A DNA stretch of 64,000 nucleotides, taken from assembly GCA_032027165.1 (NCBI GenBank), contig JAVSMO010000001.1, positions 2,697,711 to 2,761,710 on the forward strand. The letters are read 5' to 3'. The position numbers and the translations under genes are program-made. Below are positions 28,608-36,498 of this stretch, piece after piece. This stretch comes from Denitratisoma sp. Its GTDB lineage: Bacteria > Pseudomonadota > Gammaproteobacteria > Burkholderiales > Rhodocyclaceae. The notes below the pieces were generated by a model. The model did not search any database, was not told where the DNA came from, and saw nothing but the letters and a program-made list of their open reading frames with translations. Within the stretch, counting starts at the first letter, position 1. Every line of letters starts with the position of its first letter.

Positions 28608-29042
28608 CTAGCACAGCACGCTGACGGCGATGCTGTCGCCGTCGCCCACGCCGAGCGCCTGGCGCACCGGCACGGCGGAAATCACCTCGAACTTGTCGGG
28701 CGGGTAGCCGGCCACCTCGGGGAACACCACCGCCCCGGTGATGCAGCCGCCGATCACGACATGGAAGCACTTCGCCGCGCAGAAGCCCGGCTCGGGCGCG
28801 ATGGCGATGCCGGGCTCGCGCGCCATGACGCGCCGCGCCGCCTCCCAGTCGTCCCCGCTCATGTGCAGGTTGAAGGTGCCCGGATAGGGCTCGAAGCCGA
28901 GCTTGGCGAGGAACTCGCGCCGCACCCAGTCCAGCCGGGTGAAGCCCGCGCCCTCGCCGAGGCCCGAGCAGGCCTCGCCCACCAGCAACAGCGTCTGCGC
29001 CTCCGATATCCGCTCCGTCACCGCCATGGCCATGCCTCCCAT
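28608..29042 (-). CDS. ribK: CTP-dependent riboflavin kinase homologue (archaeal RibK, DUF120)
   Basis: A 144-residue protein with the archaeal RibK blocks in order: CSGLGEGAGF (25-34), LGFEPYPGTFNLHM (48-61), GAVVFPEVAGYPPDKFEVIS (103-122), then VRQALGVGDGDSI. These match the known RibK of methanogens, which makes FMN from riboflavin using CTP. Bacteria normally use the unrelated RibF. Three in-frame ATGs lie at 29042, 29033 and 29027; a GGGAGG site favours 29027. It lies between ubiX and the Nudix gene, pointing to FMN supply for prenyl-FMN synthesis. Confidence 0.85.
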   Translation of the reverse strand: MGGMAMAVTERISEAQTLLLVGEACSGLGEGAGFTRLDWVRREFLAKLGFEPYPGTFNLHMSGDDWEAARRVMAREPGIAIAPEPGFCAAKCFHVVIGGCITGAVVFPEVAGYPPDKFEVISAVPVRQALGVGDGDSIAVSVLC

Positions 29043-29052
29043 CCTGGTCCGC

Positions 29053-29637
29053 CTAGCGCTGCTTCATCGCCTCCCGCTCCTCGTTGCCGGTCCAGCGCTG
29101 GAAGAGGTCGAGGTCGAGGTCGAACTGGTCGAGCGCCTTGTTCACCGACTGCATGATCACGTCCTCGAGCGTCTTCGGCTTGTGGTAGAAGGCCGGCAGC
29201 GGCGGCACCAGCACGGCGCCGGCTTCCGTCACCTGCGTCATCAGGCGCAGGTGGCCGAGGTGCAGCGGCGTCTCGCGCAGCATCAGCACCAGCTTGCGCC
29301 GCTCCTTCAGGCAGACGTCGGCGCCGCGGATCAGCAGGTTGGTGTTGAAGGAGTTGGCGATCGCCGAGAGCGTCTTGATCGAGCACGGCGCGATGACCAT
29401 GCCGGCGTGGCGGAAACTGCCGCTCGAGATGCAGGCGCCGACGTCGTTGATGTCGTGGATGTGCGAGGCGAGGCGCTTGACGTCGTCCATCGTGTAGTCG
29501 GTCTCGTACACGATGGTGCGCTTGGCCGAATCGCTCATGACGAGGTGCGTCTCGACCCCCGCCTTGGCGAGCACCTCGAGGATGCGGATGCCGTAGATGG
29601 CGCCGCTCGCGCCGGATATGCCCACCACCAGTTTCAT
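29053..29637 (-). CDS. ubiX: UbiX-type flavin prenyltransferase
   Basis: A 194-residue flavoprotein: VVGISGASGAIYGIRILEVL (flavin phosphate loop), the FMN/DMAP site around SGSFRHAGMVIAPCSIKTLSAIA, and RRKLVLMLRETPLHLGHLRLM near 115-135. It prenylates FMN with dimethylallyl phosphate to make the cofactor of UbiD-family (de)carboxylases. It overlaps the third UbiD gene by ATGA and precedes ribK by 10 bases. This is a dedicated copy for the phenol pathway rather than the ubiquinone gene. Confidence 0.94.
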   Translation of the reverse strand: MKLVVGISGASGAIYGIRILEVLAKAGVETHLVMSDSAKRTIVYETDYTMDDVKRLASHIHDINDVGACISSGSFRHAGMVIAPCSIKTLSAIANSFNTNLLIRGADVCLKERRKLVLMLRETPLHLGHLRLMTQVTEAGAVLVPPLPAFYHKPKTLEDVIMQSVNKALDQFDLDLDLFQRWTGNEEREAMKQR

Positions 29638-30986
29638 GACGCCCCCTTGAAAATGCTTTCGGCCATCGTGCGCGCCCTCGCCGCGGCTCCTGCCGGCAGG
29701 GCGATCCTGTCGAAGGTCGCGCCCGCGCCGCGCGTGGCGTCGAAGCCCATCTTCGCGCCGGCGGCGCCGGCCGACGACGGATCGATGACATAGCCCTCCA
29801 TGCCGCCCAGCACCACCATGTCGCGATCGGCCTGGAAGCGCGTGGCGAGCGCCCAGGCCACCTCGCGCGGATTGCGGATATCCACGTCGTCGTCCACCAC
29901 CGTGACGGACTTCAGGCGGCGGTCGAGGTTGAGCGCCAGGTGCATCAGGCGGCGCACCTCGTGGGCCGGGCAGCCCTTCACCGCGACCACCGCGGCGAAG
30001 CTGCAGGTGCCCGGCACGATGTCGAGGTCGACGACGCCGCGCACCAGGCCCTTCAGCTGGCCGAGCAGCTCGGCGCCGCCGGCGAGCGAGAGCAGCGTGT
30101 CGACGTCGGCCGTCCATGGCACCAGCGCCGGAAAGATGAAGTCCTTGCGGTGGGTGACGGCGCCGATCTCGACGACCGGGCTGGTATTGGAAAAGTAGTA
30201 GCCGGTGTTCTCGCCGAAGGGGCCCTCCGGCTCGCGTACGCCGGGCAGGACATGGCCTTCGAGCACCACCTCGGCGCGCGCCGGCACCTCGAGGTCCACC
30301 GTGAGGCCGCGCACCAGCTCGACCGGCGCGCCGCGCAGGCTGCCGGCGATGTCCATCTTGTCGGGCCCGAGCGGGCCGGTCTTCACCACCGAGGCGATCA
30401 GCATGGCCGGATCGACGCCCAGCGCCACGGCGATTTCGAGCGGCCTGCCGGAAGCCTCGGCATTGGCGAGGAACTGCGACAGCGGCGGATTGGCGAGCAG
30501 GATGCCGAAGCGCCGTCCGCCCTTGTACATCATGCGGTGGATGCCCATGCCGCGCTGGCCCGTCGCCGGATCGCGCGCCAGCACCACGCCGCAGGTGAGG
30601 AAGGGCGCGGCGTCCTGCTCGTAATGGGTCAGCAGCGGCAGCAGCGCGCCGACGTCCGCCGGCTGGCGGTGCACCACGGCCTGCACCGGCGCCTCCTTCG
30701 CCGGCACCGGCGGCACGCGCTGCGCGCTGCGCGCGACGTAGGTTTCCACCAGCTTGTCCTCGCTGGTGCCGAGCGCGCGCGCGGCCAGCCGCCGGCTGGA
30801 GAGCAGGTTGCCGGCGATGCGCGCGCCGGGCCGGCCCTTGATGTTCTCGCAGAGCACGGGCTTGCCGCTCGCCTGCAGCTCCGAGAGCAGCGCGGCGACC
30901 TCGAACTGCGGATCGAGCGGCTCGGCGACGCGGATCAGCTCGTCGCCGAGATCGTCGAGAAAGCCGCGCAGGTCGAGGCTGGCCAT
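29634..30986 (-). CDS. UbiD-family decarboxylase-like protein (third copy)
   Basis: A 450-residue UbiD homologue with the core motif EGPFGENTGYYF (about 250-261), MGIHRMMYKG, and RRFGILLANPPLSQF. It is the third UbiD in the operon, shorter than PpcA and PpcB and not one of the four phenylphosphate carboxylase subunits. Orthologous genes occur in Thauera clusters, role unknown. It starts six bases after ppcD. It may act as a decarboxylase for 4-hydroxybenzoate, or as a cofactor-maturation partner. Confidence 0.88.
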   Translation of the reverse strand: MASLDLRGFLDDLGDELIRVAEPLDPQFEVAALLSELQASGKPVLCENIKGRPGARIAGNLLSSRRLAARALGTSEDKLVETYVARSAQRVPPVPAKEAPVQAVVHRQPADVGALLPLLTHYEQDAAPFLTCGVVLARDPATGQRGMGIHRMMYKGGRRFGILLANPPLSQFLANAEASGRPLEIAVALGVDPAMLIASVVKTGPLGPDKMDIAGSLRGAPVELVRGLTVDLEVPARAEVVLEGHVLPGVREPEGPFGENTGYYFSNTSPVVEIGAVTHRKDFIFPALVPWTADVDTLLSLAGGAELLGQLKGLVRGVVDLDIVPGTCSFAAVVAVKGCPAHEVRRLMHLALNLDRRLKSVTVVDDDVDIRNPREVAWALATRFQADRDMVVLGGMEGYVIDPSSAGAAGAKMGFDATRGAGATFDRIALPAGAAARARTMAESIFKGAS

Positions 30987-30992
30987 TTCACG

Positions 30993-31247
30993 CTAGAGGT
31001 ACTTCGCCGGCATGCGCTGCACTTCGCCGAGCACCTTGATGGAGAAGCGGCCCTGGCTCAGCTGGCCGCGGCCGAGGCGCACCTGCAGCTGGTCGGCGTG
31101 CTTCTTCAGGTCGGTCGAGACCTGGGCGCGGACGCGCTTGTAGGTGTACTTGTGGATGCCGGGGTTGAGCGTACGGATGGTCAATTCCAGTTCCGTATCC
31201 TCGGCCAGCTCCTTCACGTCGTTCACGAAAACTTCCCACTGGTTCAT
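30993..31247 (-). CDS. ppcD: phenylphosphate carboxylase delta subunit
   Basis: An 84-residue (about 10 kDa) protein, MNQWEVFVNDVKELAEDT at the start, rich in Lys, Arg and Leu, with VRLGRGQLSQGRFSIKVLGEVQ near 55-76. The size and position directly after ppcA match the small delta subunit of the carboxylase, which has no outside relatives. It is needed for full carboxylase activity in the Thauera system. Confidence 0.85.
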   Translation of the reverse strand: MNQWEVFVNDVKELAEDTELELTIRTLNPGIHKYTYKRVRAQVSTDLKKHADQLQVRLGRGQLSQGRFSIKVLGEVQRMPAKYL

Positions 31248-31259
31248 TCTCTTGTCTCC

Positions 31260-32708
31260 TCACTTCACGGGCGGGTAGCCGTAGGCCGTCCAGTTGGCGA
31301 GCACCCTGTCCTGGATGTCCTGCGGATAGACGTGCTTGAACGACACCAGGGTCGGCACGTCGTTGATCTTGTCCCAATCGGTCGGCCAGAGGCAGTCGAA
31401 CACCACCTTCGAGCCGATCGAATGCTTGCGCTCGTGCGGGGTGGCGAACGGATACAGCGGCGTGCCCGGGGAGTTCTTGTAGATGTGGATGCCGTTGGCC
31501 GGGTGGCAGCGCGTGCAGAAGGCGTGGTACACCTCGTCCCAGTTGTAGATGTCGGTCTGGTCGTCGACCACCATCACCATGTGGAACCAGGGGCCGAGCT
31601 TGGAACCGAAGGCGAGCTGGCCGATCTGCTGGGCGACGCCGGAGTAGGTCGGCTTCACGCCGACGATCATCATGTGGTGCGTCGAGCGCGGGTGCATGTA
31701 GACGCCGGTGACCGGGATGCCCTGGCTCTTCAGCAGCTTCTCCAGCTCGAGGCCGAGCGAGAACGAGCGCAGCAGCTGGCCCTCGTCCTGCGGCACGCCC
31801 ATGTTGGAGATGGTCATCGTCGCGTTGTTGCGGTAGGTGATGCAGTTCACGCGGAAGGTGACGCGGAAGTCGCGCGGGCTGGTGCGGTAGCCGGTGTACT
31901 CGCCGAAGGGGCCCTCCTCCACCTTGTAGTCCGGGCAGATCTCGCCCTCGAGGATGATCTCGGCGTCGGCCGGCACCTCCAGGTCGTTGGTCTCGCACTT
32001 CACCAGCCGCACCGGCTCGCCGGCCAGCATGCCGGTCAGCTCCGGCTCGGGGATCGGCGAGGGCGCGCAGGCGGCCATCGCCGCCAGCGGCGACAGGCCG
32101 ATGGCGGTGGCGAAGGGGCAGCTCTCGCCGCGCGGCAGGTAGTAGTCGTTGAGCGCCTTGCCGAGGTCGGAGAAGGGGAACACCGCGCCCGACATGGTGC
32201 GCGAGTCGAACATCATCTGCCGGTACATGCCCCAGTTCACGTCGCCGCGCACCGGGTGCTTGGTGACGACCGCGTGCCAGGTGCCGACGTAGCGGCCGCC
32301 GTCGCCGTCGTGCACCAGCGGCACCGGCAGCTTGCACAGGTCCACGTCGGCGCCCTTGAGGATGTTCTCCTTGCAGGGCGCGTCCTTGCGGTCGACGAGG
32401 ACGGGCGGGACCACCTCGCCGTTGGTGCGCTTGACGTATTCCCGGCCGATCTCGGGCAGGGAGGATGCCGGATCCATGCCCATCGAGATGGCCATGCGCC
32501 GGTAGGTCGACAGCGGCGCGCCGAAATAGGAGAAGCCGGGGTAATCCTTGATCTTCTCCATGAAGGGCGCCGGCGCCGCCAGCTCGCAGGCGCGGCGCAC
32601 GATGGCGCCGGCCTCGTTTTCCCAATCCACCTCCTGCTTGATGCGAACGGCGTCGCCGCTCTTGATGCAGGCCTCGACGAACTCGCGGTTGCTTCTGGGT
32701 GCCGCCAC
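31260..32708 (-). CDS. ppcA: phenylphosphate carboxylase alpha subunit (UbiD family)
   Basis: A 482-residue UbiD-family protein (about 54 kDa). It carries EGPFGEYTGYR (prenyl-FMN/acid region), KHPVRGDVNWGMYRQMMFDS and SFSLGLELEKLLKSQGIPVTGVYMHPRSTHHMM. With the beta, gamma and delta subunits it carboxylates phenylphosphate to 4-hydroxybenzoate. GTG 32708 is the start, preceded by AGGAGAACGCAAA. The alpha/beta assignment rests on mass and gene order relative to Thauera. Confidence 0.9.
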   Translation of the reverse strand: MAAPRSNREFVEACIKSGDAVRIKQEVDWENEAGAIVRRACELAAPAPFMEKIKDYPGFSYFGAPLSTYRRMAISMGMDPASSLPEIGREYVKRTNGEVVPPVLVDRKDAPCKENILKGADVDLCKLPVPLVHDGDGGRYVGTWHAVVTKHPVRGDVNWGMYRQMMFDSRTMSGAVFPFSDLGKALNDYYLPRGESCPFATAIGLSPLAAMAACAPSPIPEPELTGMLAGEPVRLVKCETNDLEVPADAEIILEGEICPDYKVEEGPFGEYTGYRTSPRDFRVTFRVNCITYRNNATMTISNMGVPQDEGQLLRSFSLGLELEKLLKSQGIPVTGVYMHPRSTHHMMIVGVKPTYSGVAQQIGQLAFGSKLGPWFHMVMVVDDQTDIYNWDEVYHAFCTRCHPANGIHIYKNSPGTPLYPFATPHERKHSIGSKVVFDCLWPTDWDKINDVPTLVSFKHVYPQDIQDRVLANWTAYGYPPVK

Positions 32709-32723
32709 TTTGCGTTCTCCTGT

Positions 32724-33230
32724 TTATATTTTGGAAAGGATCTTGTCCCACTTGCCCTGCGCCTTGAGGATCAGTTCGGCCACCTCGCGCACGGCGCCGT
32801 AGCCGCCGCGCGCCTTGGTGACGTACACCGCCGCCTCGCGCACTTCATCCACCGCATCGGCCACCGCCACCGGGAAGCCGACCCGCTTCATCATCGACAG
32901 GTCGACCAGGTCGTCGCCGACGTAGGCCACCTGCGCATCGGTGATGTTCATCTCCTTCAGCATCACCTCGTAGGGCTCGGTCTTCTTCTTGATGCCCTCG
33001 TGGAAGTGCTTGATCTTCAGCTCCTCGGCGCGGTGGCGCACCGCGCCCGACTTCTTCGAGGTGATGATGGCGACGTCGACGCCGGTCATCTGCAGCGCGA
33101 CCACGCCGAAGCCGTCCTTGATGTCGAAGTTGCGCTGCTCCAGCCCGTTGTCGTCGATGACGATGCGGCCGTCGGTCATGACGCCGTCGACGTCGAGGAT
33201 GACCAGCTTGATGTCCTTGGCTTTTTCCAT
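32724..33230 (-). CDS. ppcC: phenylphosphate carboxylase gamma subunit (HAD, KdsC-like)
   Basis: A 168-residue (about 18 kDa) HAD-superfamily protein with VILDVDGVMTDGRIV (catalytic Asp pair), IITSKKSGAVRHRA and YVGDDLVDLSMMKRVG. It is related to KDO-8-phosphate phosphatase and fits the gamma subunit, which carries the phosphatase activity linked to phenylphosphate hydrolysis in the carboxylase complex. It lies between the two UbiD subunit genes. Confidence 0.92.
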   Translation of the reverse strand: MEKAKDIKLVILDVDGVMTDGRIVIDDNGLEQRNFDIKDGFGVVALQMTGVDVAIITSKKSGAVRHRAEELKIKHFHEGIKKKTEPYEVMLKEMNITDAQVAYVGDDLVDLSMMKRVGFPVAVADAVDEVREAAVYVTKARGGYGAVREVAELILKAQGKWDKILSKI

Positions 33231-33239
33231 GTCTTTCCT

Positions 33240-34658
33240 TTAGTCGATTCCATATTCGGCCCAGCGGCCGCGGATCTTCGCCAGCATCTCCTCGTCCATG
33301 CGCGCCTCGACCGGCTTCTGCTTCCACTCGTAGGGAATGCAGGCGTCCATCAGGATGCGCGAGGTGATGAGCTTGTTCGAATCCGGGTCGAGCGCCGGGT
33401 CGAGCGGCGTCGAACGGCCGCGCTTGATGAGTTCCGTGCCGCGCAGCGGGTCGTAGCGGCAGGACAGCGCCCAGAACACGCGCTGCAGGTCGTCGGCCAT
33501 GATGTCCTCGTCGACCGTGATGACGCCCTTGATGCCGTAGGAGCCGGTGTTGCTGCCGATCACCGCGTCGGCGACCTGGCGCGAGTGTCCGGGGTAGGCC
33601 TGCTTGATCGAGACGACGGCCCAGAAGCGGCCGGCCGACTCGGGCAGCACGCAGACCGACTGCACGCCGGGGATCTTCATCTTTTCCAGTTCCGTCCACA
33701 GCGTGGCGGTGCGCGTGAAGGCGAGCAGCATGTGCACGTCGGTGACCGGGCGGCCCTGGCCGGTGGCCCACAGCACCGGGTTGTTGCGGTGGAGGATCTG
33801 CTTCACCTCCAGCGCCGGCTTGAGGATCGGCTTGTGCAGCTCGTCGGTGTAGTAGCCGGTGTACTCGGCGAAGGGGCCTTCCTGGCGGAAGTTGTTCGGG
33901 TCGATCTCGCCTTCCAGCACGATCTCGGCGCCGGCCGGGATCGGCAGGCCGGTCATCGGCGCCATCAGGAACTCGGCCGGCTGGCCGCGCACGGTGCCGG
34001 TGATGTCGAAGTCGTTGGCGCCCTTGTGCATCAGCGTGCCGGCCATGAAGATCAGCGGGTCGCAGCCGATCACCGCGGCGGCCGGCATCTTCTTGCCCAT
34101 CTTGGCGTACTTCTTCATGATGCGCTCGCCGCGCTTGCCCGGCAGGATCTGCACGCCGCAGGTCTTGTTGTCGAGCATCTGCATGCGGTAGGTGCCGAGG
34201 TTGGTCTCGCCCGTTTCCGGATCGCGCAGCACGACGAACACCATGGTGCCGATGTAGCGGCCGCCGTCGAGCGGGAAGAACTTCGGCACCGGGAACATGT
34301 TGAGGTCGACCTTGTCGCCGGTGAGGATGTTCTCCAGCACCGGGCCGTCCTTGACCTCCTTCGCCTTGATCAGGCCCTCGGAGGTGATGGTCTTCTTCAT
34401 CCACGCCTGCGCCGACTCGCACATCGACAGGTTGTGCGGCAGGCCGAGCATGATGGCCAGGCGCTTGGTGGTGGCGAAGGCGCCGGTGAACACCGGGCTG
34501 TCGTAGCCCTTGACGTTCTCGAACAGCAGGGCCGGGCCCTTCTTCTCCTCGGTCAGCTTGGAGACGTGGGAGATTTCCAGGTTCCAGTCGACTTCCGCCT
34601 TGACGCGCTTCAGCTCGTTGGCCTCGGCGCACTGGTTGATGAAATACCGCAGGTCCAT
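33240..34658 (-). CDS. ppcB: phenylphosphate carboxylase beta subunit (UbiD family)
   Basis: A 472-residue UbiD-family protein (about 53 kDa). It shows FFPLDGGRYIGTMVFVV, PAGAEIVLEGEIDP, EGPFAEYTGYY and RYDPLRGTELIKRGRSTPLDP. Note FAE where alpha has FGE. It forms the carboxylase with PpcA, PpcC and PpcD. It lies 19 bases after ppcC's upstream neighbour ppsC and first in the ppc block, as in Thauera where beta precedes gamma and alpha. Confidence 0.9.
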   Translation of the reverse strand: MDLRYFINQCAEANELKRVKAEVDWNLEISHVSKLTEEKKGPALLFENVKGYDSPVFTGAFATTKRLAIMLGLPHNLSMCESAQAWMKKTITSEGLIKAKEVKDGPVLENILTGDKVDLNMFPVPKFFPLDGGRYIGTMVFVVLRDPETGETNLGTYRMQMLDNKTCGVQILPGKRGERIMKKYAKMGKKMPAAAVIGCDPLIFMAGTLMHKGANDFDITGTVRGQPAEFLMAPMTGLPIPAGAEIVLEGEIDPNNFRQEGPFAEYTGYYTDELHKPILKPALEVKQILHRNNPVLWATGQGRPVTDVHMLLAFTRTATLWTELEKMKIPGVQSVCVLPESAGRFWAVVSIKQAYPGHSRQVADAVIGSNTGSYGIKGVITVDEDIMADDLQRVFWALSCRYDPLRGTELIKRGRSTPLDPALDPDSNKLITSRILMDACIPYEWKQKPVEARMDEEMLAKIRGRWAEYGID

Positions 34659-34677
34659 TTAGGGTCTTCTCCTTGGG

Positions 34678-35358
34678 TTAATGCGTGTCTTCGCAGTGCG
34701 CATCGACGGACTCGATGACGCGGAAGCCGGCGGCCTCCAGCACGGCCACCACCTTCTTCAGCTCGGCGGCATGGAAGCGGACGATGACCTTGCGCTCGTG
34801 CGGCTGGCCGTTGCCGCCGTTCTCGCTGCGCGCGATCGGATAGATGGCCTGCACCTCGGCGCCGGCGCCCTCCACCAGGTCGGCGATGCGGCCGATGGTG
34901 CCCGGCTTCATCTCCATCGGGCCGAGGGTGATGCCGCAGCGCTTCTCCCAGGCGCCGAGGAAGTGGGCGGCGAGCGAGAAGATCTCCTTCGAGGAGATGA
35001 CGCCGACGACCTTGCCGTCGTCCATCACCGGAAACTGGCCGATGCCGAGGTCCTGGCCGCGGCGCAGGCATTCCTCCATGGTGTCGGTGGCACGCACCGT
35101 GGCCGGATTGCGCACCATGATGTCCTTCACCTTGAGGCGATTGGCGAAGAAGTTGTATTCGTCGGCACTCTGCGTGCGGGCGACGAAGTGCGCCGCGCGC
35201 AGGCAATGCTGCCGGGTGACCATGCCGCGCAGGCGGCCGTCGTCGACGACGGGCAGGGCCTGCAGGTTGTGCTCGGTGAGAATGCGCTTGGCCTCGGACA
35301 GCAGGGTGTCGCCGTCCACCAGCGTCGGGTTGTGCTGCATCCAGTTGCGAACGATCAT
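34678..35358 (-). CDS. ppsC: phenylphosphate synthase subunit C (CBS pair, ACT-like)
   Basis: A 226-residue protein (about 24 kDa): two CBS domains (NPTLVDGDTLLSEAKRIL..., then VRNPATVRATDTMEECLRRG...) and a C-terminal ACT-like segment (IGRIADLVEGAGAEVQAIYPIA, KVIVRFHAAELKKVV). The third subunit stimulates phenol phosphorylation by PpsAB. Its start shares one base with the ppsB stop (TAATG). An adenylate or redox signal could bind the CBS pair; this is inference. Confidence 0.9.
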   Translation of the reverse strand: MIVRNWMQHNPTLVDGDTLLSEAKRILTEHNLQALPVVDDGRLRGMVTRQHCLRAAHFVARTQSADEYNFFANRLKVKDIMVRNPATVRATDTMEECLRRGQDLGIGQFPVMDDGKVVGVISSKEIFSLAAHFLGAWEKRCGITLGPMEMKPGTIGRIADLVEGAGAEVQAIYPIARSENGGNGQPHERKVIVRFHAAELKKVVAVLEAAGFRVIESVDAHCEDTH

Positions 35359-36491
35359 TACGAAACCTTTTTCCCGGTGAGCAGGCTGGAGAGGATGAAG
35401 TCCATGGCCGAGGAAGCCTTGCCGGCGACGGCGGCCTCCTTCTCGCGCTTCTCGCTCCAGACGGTTTCGGGCCGCGCCTGCAGGATGAAGATGTTGCCGC
35501 CGGCGGGCAGGTCCTTGTCGACCGCCCACTCGATGTCCATCGGCCGGCCGTAGTGCTTCTCGATGGCCTTGCCCATGCGCGCCAGCTCGACGATCTCCTC
35601 GTCGATGAGGGACTGCACGCTCTGGCGCTCGAAGGGCGTCTCGATCTTCACCGACTTCTGCGTCTTCGGGTCCACCGTGTAGGTGATTTCCTTGCTGCAG
35701 ATGGTGCGCTCGAGGATGTCGAGGGCGACCTTGTTCACGACGAAGTGGTCCGGCGTCACCTCGCCCGACACCACCGATTCGCCGAAGCCGAAATTGGAAT
35801 CGATGGCGATGACCGAGCGGTCGCCGTTGCCCGGGTTGAGGGTGAACATCACCCCGGCGGTGTAGGAGTTGGCCATCTTCTGGAAGCCGACCGAGAGGGC
35901 CACCTCCTCGTGCGGGAAGCCCATGCGGATGCGGTAGGCGATGGCCCGCGCCGTAAACAGGCTGGAGATGCAGCGGCGGGCGTGGAGCAGCAGATCGTCC
36001 ACGCCGCGGATCCACAGGTAGGTGTCCTGCTGCCCGGCGAAGCTGGCGCCGGGCAGGTCCTCGGCGGTGGCGCTGGAGCGCACCGCCACCGGGACCGCCG
36101 GAACCATGCAGCGCACGGAGAGCTTGCGGTAGTACTCGGCGACGGCATCCTCCAGTTCCCAGGCGAAGGAGTGCTCCTCGATCATCTCGCGGATCGCCTT
36201 GCTGGCCGATTCCAGCTGCTCGAGGTCGTCGTGGCCGCAGCCTTCGAGCATGCCCGGGATCTCGCCGCTCACCCCGGCGTCGCGCATGAAGCGCGCGTAG
36301 CCGTGGGTGGTCAGCGCGAAGCCCGGCGGCACGCGCACGCCGGCACTGATCAGCTCGCCCAGCGAGGAGCACTTGCCGCCGACCAGCGCGACGTCCTCCT
36401 TGCGCACCTCCTCGAACCAGCACAGCTGCGGCGCGCCTCCCTGCGCCGCAGCTGCCGTTCCGCTCCCTGATGCCATTGCCATGTTGCCCAT
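35358..36491 (-). CDS. ppsB: phenylphosphate synthase subunit B (ATP-binding)
   Basis: A 377-residue protein (about 40 kDa) related to the N-terminal nucleotide-binding half of PEP synthase: LVGGKCSSLGELISAGVRVPPGFALTT, VRSSATAEDLPGASFAGQQDTYL and a final DIEWAVDKDLPAGGNIFILQARPETVW. It provides the ATP grasp that makes the phosphohistidine on PpsA with release of AMP and phosphate. It is seven bases after ppsA. Confidence 0.93.
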   Translation of the reverse strand: MGNMAMASGSGTAAAAQGGAPQLCWFEEVRKEDVALVGGKCSSLGELISAGVRVPPGFALTTHGYARFMRDAGVSGEIPGMLEGCGHDDLEQLESASKAIREMIEEHSFAWELEDAVAEYYRKLSVRCMVPAVPVAVRSSATAEDLPGASFAGQQDTYLWIRGVDDLLLHARRCISSLFTARAIAYRIRMGFPHEEVALSVGFQKMANSYTAGVMFTLNPGNGDRSVIAIDSNFGFGESVVSGEVTPDHFVVNKVALDILERTICSKEITYTVDPKTQKSVKIETPFERQSVQSLIDEEIVELARMGKAIEKHYGRPMDIEWAVDKDLPAGGNIFILQARPETVWSEKREKEAAVAGKASSAMDFILSSLLTGKKVS

Positions 36492-36498
36492 CGCCCGA

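Noticed and set aside
29940..34718. A 1592-codon open frame on the plus strand across the phenol genes
   Set aside because: It lies antisense to ppcA, ppcB, ppcC and the UbiD gene, its protein is dominated by Ala, Arg, His, Val and Leu, and no domain is visible. It is an effect of high GC at third codon positions.
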